Translations under genes and position numbers: made by a program
Origin: a virus
DNA length: 33,405 nt
Direction: 5' to 3' (one strand)
IMG/VR virus record: IMGVR_UViG_3300010297_000032
Span: 1 to 33,405 of that record
Notes under the pieces: model-generated
The model's input: the letters and a program-made list of their open reading frames with translations, nothing else
Database searches by the model: none
What the model was told of the DNA's origin: nothing
In this document: positions 29,292 to 33,405 of the stretch, in pieces
Numbering within the stretch: the first letter of the stretch is position 1
Layout of the letters: the number at the start of each line of letters is the position of its first letter

Positions 29292-30062
29292 TTAAGGTCT
29301 CCTAGTTCCAAAGTTCTGCCTAACAACATCCCCTAGTCCTAACAAACCAGCACTCATCGGCGTACCAGCAGCAGCTTGGGTTCTCGCAAGAAGCTGCTGT
29401 GCAGAGGCTTGAGATGCCAGACCAGCACTTGCAGTCTGCCCAAGAGTACCACCGATACCACGGCCCACATTGGCGTACTGTAACGGGATATCTAACAGGC
29501 CAGTCGCACGGCCAAGGTCACCAGACTCACGACCAAGGAGAGTGTCAATCAAAGCCTGAGCGCGGTTGAAAGACTGTTCCCTACGTTGTAGCTGACCAGT
29601 ACCAATAGCCTCTTCTAAAGCACGTTGTTCTTCAGCACCACCAGTAGAACCTAAGCGACCTTGAGCCAAAAGACGTGTTTCCAAATCGGTTCTTTTTCTA
29701 TTTTCTTGCTCAGTAAACATAGGCTCTTGTTGTTGGTAAAAAACATCAGCAGCAGCAAAAGGATCAAGGCCATACTCTAACGCCTGTGCTCCCCACAGAC
29801 CACTACGGGCTAAAGCTCCTTGATATATATCCGTTAACTCAGGAGACAGCATAAGTGTACCTAAGCGACCTTCGCTATCAAAGGCAGCAGTGCCTCCTAA
29901 ACTACCAATAGCCCAAGGTTCTGCAGCCGCTAGTGCATCAGCAGATTGTTGCCGGATAGCTGCAGCCTGTGCTTCCGCTGCGCTAGTAGCGGCTCTCCCT
30001 TGTTCTCTAGAACCTAGATAGCTCAATCCACCAGCAATTAAGTCACCAAGTAATGATGCCAT
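29292..30062 (-). CDS. Internal virion / ejection protein (256 aa)
   Basis: A 256-residue protein with AGAGGT before the ATG at 30062, first of the ejection-type row after the tail tube genes. The N-terminus has a short hydrophobic helix (MASLLGDLIAGGLSYLG) followed by an Ala/Gln-rich helix ('AATSAAEAQAAAIRQQSADA'). A Gly/Arg/Gln-rich segment follows ('LETRLLAQGRLGSTGGAEEQ'). This arrangement matches T7 gp14/P22 gp7-like pilot proteins, which leave the head first and enter the cell envelope. The assignment is by pattern and order. Confidence 0.6.
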   Translation of the reverse strand: MASLLGDLIAGGLSYLGSREQGRAATSAAEAQAAAIRQQSADALAAAEPWAIGSLGGTAAFDSEGRLGTLMLSPELTDIYQGALARSGLWGAQALEYGLDPFAAADVFYQQQEPMFTEQENRKRTDLETRLLAQGRLGSTGGAEEQRALEEAIGTGQLQRREQSFNRAQALIDTLLGRESGDLGRATGLLDIPLQYANVGRGIGGTLGQTASAGLASQASAQQLLARTQAAAGTPMSAGLLGLGDVVRQNFGTRRP

Positions 30063-30079
30063 TTTTGTTTACCTCTTAG

Positions 30080-31720
30080 TTATCGTATTTTGCCAAGCTT
30101 TGATAAAAGCACGGCTGTAATTAAAGTTGATGCTTTACCCTTAACTTCTGTAGTCATTTTAATACGGATTACCCGACCAGTACGTGCAAGAGGAACTCTA
30201 TATTGTCTTGGACTAGCAGCAGGAGCATACTTAGCAATACCGTATAAAGAAGTTTGATCTCCCCATAAATACGTAGTAGCGTCTGATGTAAGGGTAAATG
30301 TTTTTGAGTAGATGCTGTCCTCTTCGTAATCTTTAGAAATAAAAATAGTACTCGTAGCGTCTTCACCGCCACTAATAGACATCAATCCAGTTTTAACAAT
30401 TTTAGCTACAACAGGCTTTCCAAGGTCTAACCAAGGACTTTGAAAAGACCAGTTGTATTGATTGTTTGTGTAAGCCCAACAAATAGGTGATCTCCAAGTG
30501 TTACCAGCAGCTTCACAAACACTTTGATTGCCATAAGTACCTGTAACGTCACTAATTGATACATCATAGTAACCATCATACTCTGCTACAGAATTAGATA
30601 AACCCATGTACATTTTACCATCAACGGTACTAAAAGCACAAAGAGGATTATCGTTAAAAGTCCAAATAGTAATACGAGGAAATTCTTTCTTACCTAAAGC
30701 AAAATCAAAACAATACGCAATGTCATCATCTGGCATAAAAGTAACAACAAAACCTTCTTTTTGATAGTAACAACTTTTAATATTGTCTACGTCAGCATCA
30801 ACTAAAAGACGTACTAAAGCGTTACGGACAGTAGTTGTAAGTCCTTCTAGCGGTGATCTACCATCTGTTTGAGTTGTACGTTGAAAAGACTCTAGACCTT
30901 CATAAGAAAGAAAGACTATGTCAGCACCTACGTACACAATGTTGTCACGTCCAGCAAGTCCTTTATCTCTAATTAGTTCTTCAAGAACCATTGTTGATGG
31001 GTCTTCAGCACCCTTGTAAATTGCTATATTTTCTTTACCAAAAATAACAATCTTATTTTCTAAAGCAGCCAACCCAACAATTTCATCATTGCCCCAGACT
31101 GTATGTAAATCTAAAACTCCTGCAGCACCACCAGTAAGTTTTTCACCGATAAGGTTATCAGAGTAGTACAGAGTGCCAGGGTCTTCAGTAATACCACCGT
31201 ACCACATACGACCAAACTCACCTAAACCACAAGAGGGATCAAAGGTAGTGGGACCAGTAGGCGCTGCGTAAGCACCTAAGTCATCAATATCGTACCAGTT
31301 AGTTCCATCATAATTTATAACCTTATGTCCACTTTGGATACCCCAAAACTCAGTGTTAAAGTTAATCCACTGCCAGTTACTATCAGTGATAGTCTGGGGT
31401 GTACCAGAAAAAGACTGAGTAGTTAAGTTGTTAGGCGTTACTGTAGTATCTAGTTTTACAATAGTACTGCCAGAACCACCAAAGCATTCTGTAGTACGAT
31501 CACTTTTAGTATAACATCCAAAAGATTTTACTGGAGAAGCTACAGTCTTTGATATTTGTTTAACACCTTGACGTGGTCCCATACGACCTTCAAGGTCATA
31601 TACAATATTTTCAGCCTCAGTCAACCACTCTGGACCTAGAGTAGAAGTCTGCCCCTGAGTATTAAGTCCTCTTGAGCCTAGCCCATTAAGAACAATAGGT
31701 GTTGTAGGTTTAGCTGGCAT
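30080..31720 (-). CDS. Tail tube / hub protein (gp10- or gp12-like, 546 aa)
   Basis: A 546-residue protein overlapping the previous gene by 11 bases. It starts with 'LNGLGSRGLNTQGQTSTLGP' and 'AENIVYDLEGRMGPRQGV', the pattern of P22 gp10-like and T7 gp12-like tail proteins, and has beta-propeller-type repeats ('LAALENKIVIFGKENIAIYK', 'VYVGADIVFLSYEGLESFQR', 'AFSTVDGKMYMGLSNSVAEY'). It would close the portal channel after packaging and form the short tail tube. It is smaller than T7 gp12 (794) and closer to P22 gp10 (472). Confidence 0.75.
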   Translation of the reverse strand: MPAKPTTPIVLNGLGSRGLNTQGQTSTLGPEWLTEAENIVYDLEGRMGPRQGVKQISKTVASPVKSFGCYTKSDRTTECFGGSGSTIVKLDTTVTPNNLTTQSFSGTPQTITDSNWQWINFNTEFWGIQSGHKVINYDGTNWYDIDDLGAYAAPTGPTTFDPSCGLGEFGRMWYGGITEDPGTLYYSDNLIGEKLTGGAAGVLDLHTVWGNDEIVGLAALENKIVIFGKENIAIYKGAEDPSTMVLEELIRDKGLAGRDNIVYVGADIVFLSYEGLESFQRTTQTDGRSPLEGLTTTVRNALVRLLVDADVDNIKSCYYQKEGFVVTFMPDDDIAYCFDFALGKKEFPRITIWTFNDNPLCAFSTVDGKMYMGLSNSVAEYDGYYDVSISDVTGTYGNQSVCEAAGNTWRSPICWAYTNNQYNWSFQSPWLDLGKPVVAKIVKTGLMSISGGEDATSTIFISKDYEEDSIYSKTFTLTSDATTYLWGDQTSLYGIAKYAPAASPRQYRVPLARTGRVIRIKMTTEVKGKASTLITAVLLSKLGKIR

Positions 31721-32366
31721 ACCAAACAGTCTCGTCTATAGTTCGAAGAGCATCTTGAGAAATAGCATCTGATAATGCACTGTCAAACCTAGCTCCTGCT
31801 GTTTCGCTGATAGTACCACCGTCTTCTCCACGTTCATTAAGAGCCAAAGCATAGGTGCCTAATTCTACAAGCCTTTCCTGTACCGTAAAAGTGTCAGCAG
31901 CAAGCGTTAAGTCATTTTGAGGAATAACTACATTTATTTTAATGTCATACACAGCATCAGGCGTAGGCCAAAAATGAATATCATTATCTTCTAAGCGATA
32001 ATAAAATGGCTGTCCAGTTTGAGTAGTACCTACGTATGTATAATTAAAAAAATCAGAATCACTAATTTGTCGTAAAACGGAGTCATTAGTGTTGTCAATA
32101 ACTTGTAGTATTCTAGAACGATTTGTTACATTAGGCATATCGTATTCTACAGTACTAGCCGCAGTAGTTACAGTTTGAATAGATCGAAGAGAAGTCCAGT
32201 CCCAAGAATTTTCAATGTGTTCTTTAATCTCATTTACTAATACTCCTATTAACTTCTGATAATCGTCAAGCTCAGAAGATGCGGAGATAGCTCCTGACCA
32301 ATCAGAACCAATAGTATTTTCTCGAAGCCTAGTCAGTACGTTATCAATAACAGTTCTGTAACTCAT
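31710..32366 (-). CDS. Tail tubular protein A / head-tail adaptor (218 aa)
   Basis: A 218-residue protein with GGAGA before the ATG at 32366. It shows the adaptor pattern of T7 gp11/P22 gp4-like proteins: N-terminal helices ('TVIDNVLTRLRENTIGSDWS', 'LIGVLVNEIKEHIENSWDWT'), then a strand region with 'PFYYRLEDNDIHFWPTPDAV' and a last helical part. A ring of these proteins would sit under the portal and hold the hub protein encoded next. Confidence 0.78.
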   Translation of the reverse strand: MSYRTVIDNVLTRLRENTIGSDWSGAISASSELDDYQKLIGVLVNEIKEHIENSWDWTSLRSIQTVTTAASTVEYDMPNVTNRSRILQVIDNTNDSVLRQISDSDFFNYTYVGTTQTGQPFYYRLEDNDIHFWPTPDAVYDIKINVVIPQNDLTLAADTFTVQERLVELGTYALALNERGEDGGTISETAGARFDSALSDAISQDALRTIDETVWYAS

Positions 32367-32370
32367 TATT

Positions 32371-32817
32371 TTAAATCTCCGTTAGGAATAATTCTCTTTC
32401 TGCTTTTCGTCTACGTAAAAGACCAGGAATTATTTTTTTACCAGCATATTTCCACTTAAGCAATTCATTTGCACAACCTTCGTAATCTTTTCTATTTAAT
32501 TTCATTCTTGCTGTACTTCTTTGAAAAGCTCCTGAACCGATGTTGTACACAAAACTACATAAAGCTGAGAATTGATTTTCAGTAAGCGGCACTTTAACAA
32601 GATTAGCTATTGTAAACTCTGTAGTTTTTAAATCTCTTTCCATTAATTCCTGAGCTATTTCCTCAGTAATGTTTGGATGATTTTCAGTTACTCTTTTATT
32701 GTCTATTCCATAAATAGACCCAAATCCTATTGTCCAAATTCCAGCTACATCTTTATAAGGAGTAGAAGAAAATCCTTCAAAATCTTTTAGTAATTCAACA
32801 CCATTTTTATTTATCAT
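32371..32817 (-). CDS. Lysozyme / endolysin (GH24, T4-type)
   Basis: A 148-residue muramidase that cuts peptidoglycan for lysis. Catalytic residues match the T4 lysozyme spacing: E14 ('LLKDFEGF'), D23 ('YKDVAGIW') and T29 ('WTIGFGS'), 9 and 6 residues apart as in E11/D20/T26. 'VPLTENQFSALCSFVYNIGS' is another family block. The ATG at 32817 overlaps the holin stop (ATGA). A longer frame from 33021 would add 68 residues read from within the holin gene and is rejected. ATG at 32826 is a minor alternative. There is no clear signal peptide, so holin-dependent export is likely. Confidence 0.9.
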   Translation of the reverse strand: MINKNGVELLKDFEGFSSTPYKDVAGIWTIGFGSIYGIDNKRVTENHPNITEEIAQELMERDLKTTEFTIANLVKVPLTENQFSALCSFVYNIGSGAFQRSTARMKLNRKDYEGCANELLKWKYAGKKIIPGLLRRRKAERELFLTEI

Positions 32818-33248
32818 TTCGACCATTTGCTTACTAAGCGTTGACCAAACCAAAAACTTATGATAACACTGAAAATACTGACTATCTCGTTTGACCAAAG
32901 TTTCTGAAAAAGCTCTGTGCTTATCAGTCCAAAAGCTGAAAGAAAAGTAAGCAAAACAAATTCCAAGAAAAAGAAATATGTAATTAAAGGTCTTACGGTT
33001 GCTGATAAATCTACTACCCATTGACTAGCTCTTTTAGTTTCTTCAGCGTAATTTCGATGAATAGCTAAGTTTGCTTTACCTGTGTTAGTAATTAAAGCTT
33101 CGTCTCTTTTATCTTGAGCTTGTTGGCTTAAAATTTTAAGTTCATGTTCTTTGTCTCTTTGATCTTGTTTACTGTCCATGTACATCTTAAATAAACCAGG
33201 GCCAGTAGAAGTAACAAATCCTAAAAGAGAACCTATTAAACTTATCAT
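32814..33248 (-). CDS. Holin, GTA 3-TM-like
   Basis: The ATG at 33248 (MISLIGSLLGFV) is preferred; the longer frame begins with TTG at 33266 inside the preceding gene. A ribosome site (GGAAAAG) is suitably placed. The 144-residue product has an N-terminal hydrophobic helix, a charged helix (SKQDQRDKEHELKILSQQA), then 'VVDLSATVRPLITYFFFLEF' and two further hydrophobic segments ending 'IISFWFGQRLV'. The 'RPLITY' and 'FWFG-R' blocks match holins of the GTA three-TM type. It would permeabilise the inner membrane and let the lysozyme out. Confidence 0.72.
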   Translation of the reverse strand: MISLIGSLLGFVTSTGPGLFKMYMDSKQDQRDKEHELKILSQQAQDKRDEALITNTGKANLAIHRNYAEETKRASQWVVDLSATVRPLITYFFFLEFVLLTFLSAFGLISTELFQKLWSNEIVSIFSVIISFWFGQRLVSKWSK

Positions 33249-33249
33249 A

Positions 33250-33387
33250 TTATACTTCTTTTCCAAGTTCTAAATCTATTAACATAAAAACACCTTCTTG
33301 ACTTTCCCAGACTTCCATACTTTCGTTCATAAAGTTAATAACAAAATGTTTCTTTTTCTTTTTGAACATATAATATGTGGGAAACAT
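33250..33387 (-). CDS. Small protein upstream of holin (45 aa)
   Basis: A 45-codon frame with ATG at 33387 (MFPTYYMFKKKKKHFVINFM), ending two bases before the holin start. The reading frame stays open to the window edge, so a longer protein starting outside is possible. It has an aromatic/basic N-terminus and an acidic C-terminus (LIDLELGKEV). The ribosome site near 33387 is weak. The function is unknown. Confidence 0.5.
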   Translation of the reverse strand: MFPTYYMFKKKKKHFVINFMNESMEVWESQEGVFMLIDLELGKEV

Positions 33388-33405
33388 TATGCAATGCTGT
33401 CTTTC
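33386..33405 (-). CDS. Possible 3' end of an upstream late gene (window edge)
   Basis: In a second frame the last bases read ...KDSIA and a TAA that overlaps the next ATG by one base (TAATG), the same junction used at several places in this genome. Only about six codons are visible, so this is a tentative tail end of a gene that lies mainly outside the window. Confidence 0.25.

Noticed and set aside
32818-33021. N-terminal extension of lysozyme with a hydrophobic segment
   Set aside because: The extension is read from holin coding DNA in another frame; the ATGA junction at 32817 gives a lysozyme with the normal N-terminus.
1-33405. tRNA genes, integrase or lysogeny genes
   Set aside because: I scanned for TPsiC-like segments and for recombinase or CI-type motifs and found none; the window looks strictly lytic, within the limits of reading by eye.

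Overview
The window is part of a tailed-phage genome (or environmental phage contig) of the T7-like podovirus type. It carries a large terminase, portal, scaffold, capsid, short-tail tube proteins, a set of ejection-type proteins, a holin/lysozyme pair and a T7-style replication module. That module has an SSB-like protein, a primase-helicase, a family A DNA polymerase, a PD-(D/E)XK exonuclease and endonuclease I. There is also an adenosylcobalamin-dependent (class II) ribonucleotide reductase. No T7-type RNA polymerase, integrase, CI-like repressor, tRNA or rRNA was recognised. Replication genes plus a B12-dependent reductase without a visible RNA polymerase recall the marine SIO1/cobavirus (Zobellviridae) group. 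That placement is an inference from gene content, not a database result.

Layout. Positions 1-10036 are minus-strand late genes. Read from right to left they are two small proteins, TerS, TerL, portal, a small protein, scaffold, major capsid protein, an FmdB-type zinc ribbon, a virion protein, three uncharacterised genes, and two tail-fibre-like genes, the last cut by the window edge. Positions 10037-10863 form an 827-bp non-coding control region. It holds a near-consensus leftward sigma70-type promoter, three copies of the octamer TACTATAG, a seven-unit helically phased iteron array with a 13-bp inverted copy beside it, and a rightward sigma70-type promoter. Positions 10864-22372 are plus-strand early and replication genes: a C/H/D protease-like protein, a GP88-like protein, a cassette of very small genes, then SSB, primase-helicase, a GIY-YIG/T5orf172-type protein, DNA polymerase, exonuclease, endonuclease I, small proteins, DUF3310 and RNR. 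Positions 22393-33387 are minus-strand genes again. Read from right to left they are a small protein, holin, lysozyme, two tail tube proteins, five ejection-type proteins and two mini-genes.

Regulation as read from sequence. Rightward transcription would start near 10824 and end at a strong intrinsic terminator at 22413-22464. That terminator lies on the antisense strand of the last leftward mini-gene. Leftward transcription would start near 10226. The left and right minus-strand blocks are complementary halves of one late gene set, so in the full genome they probably join across the window edges (tail fibre, then lysis, tail tube and ejection proteins). Genes are tightly packed with many 1-8 base start/stop overlaps.

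Points that stand out are the iteron/inverted-repeat element, the repeated TACTATAG motif, a 54-nt near-perfect stem-loop after the first early gene, the 134-bp overlap of the GIY-YIG gene with the polymerase start, and an abrupt GC switch inside a tail-fibre gene.
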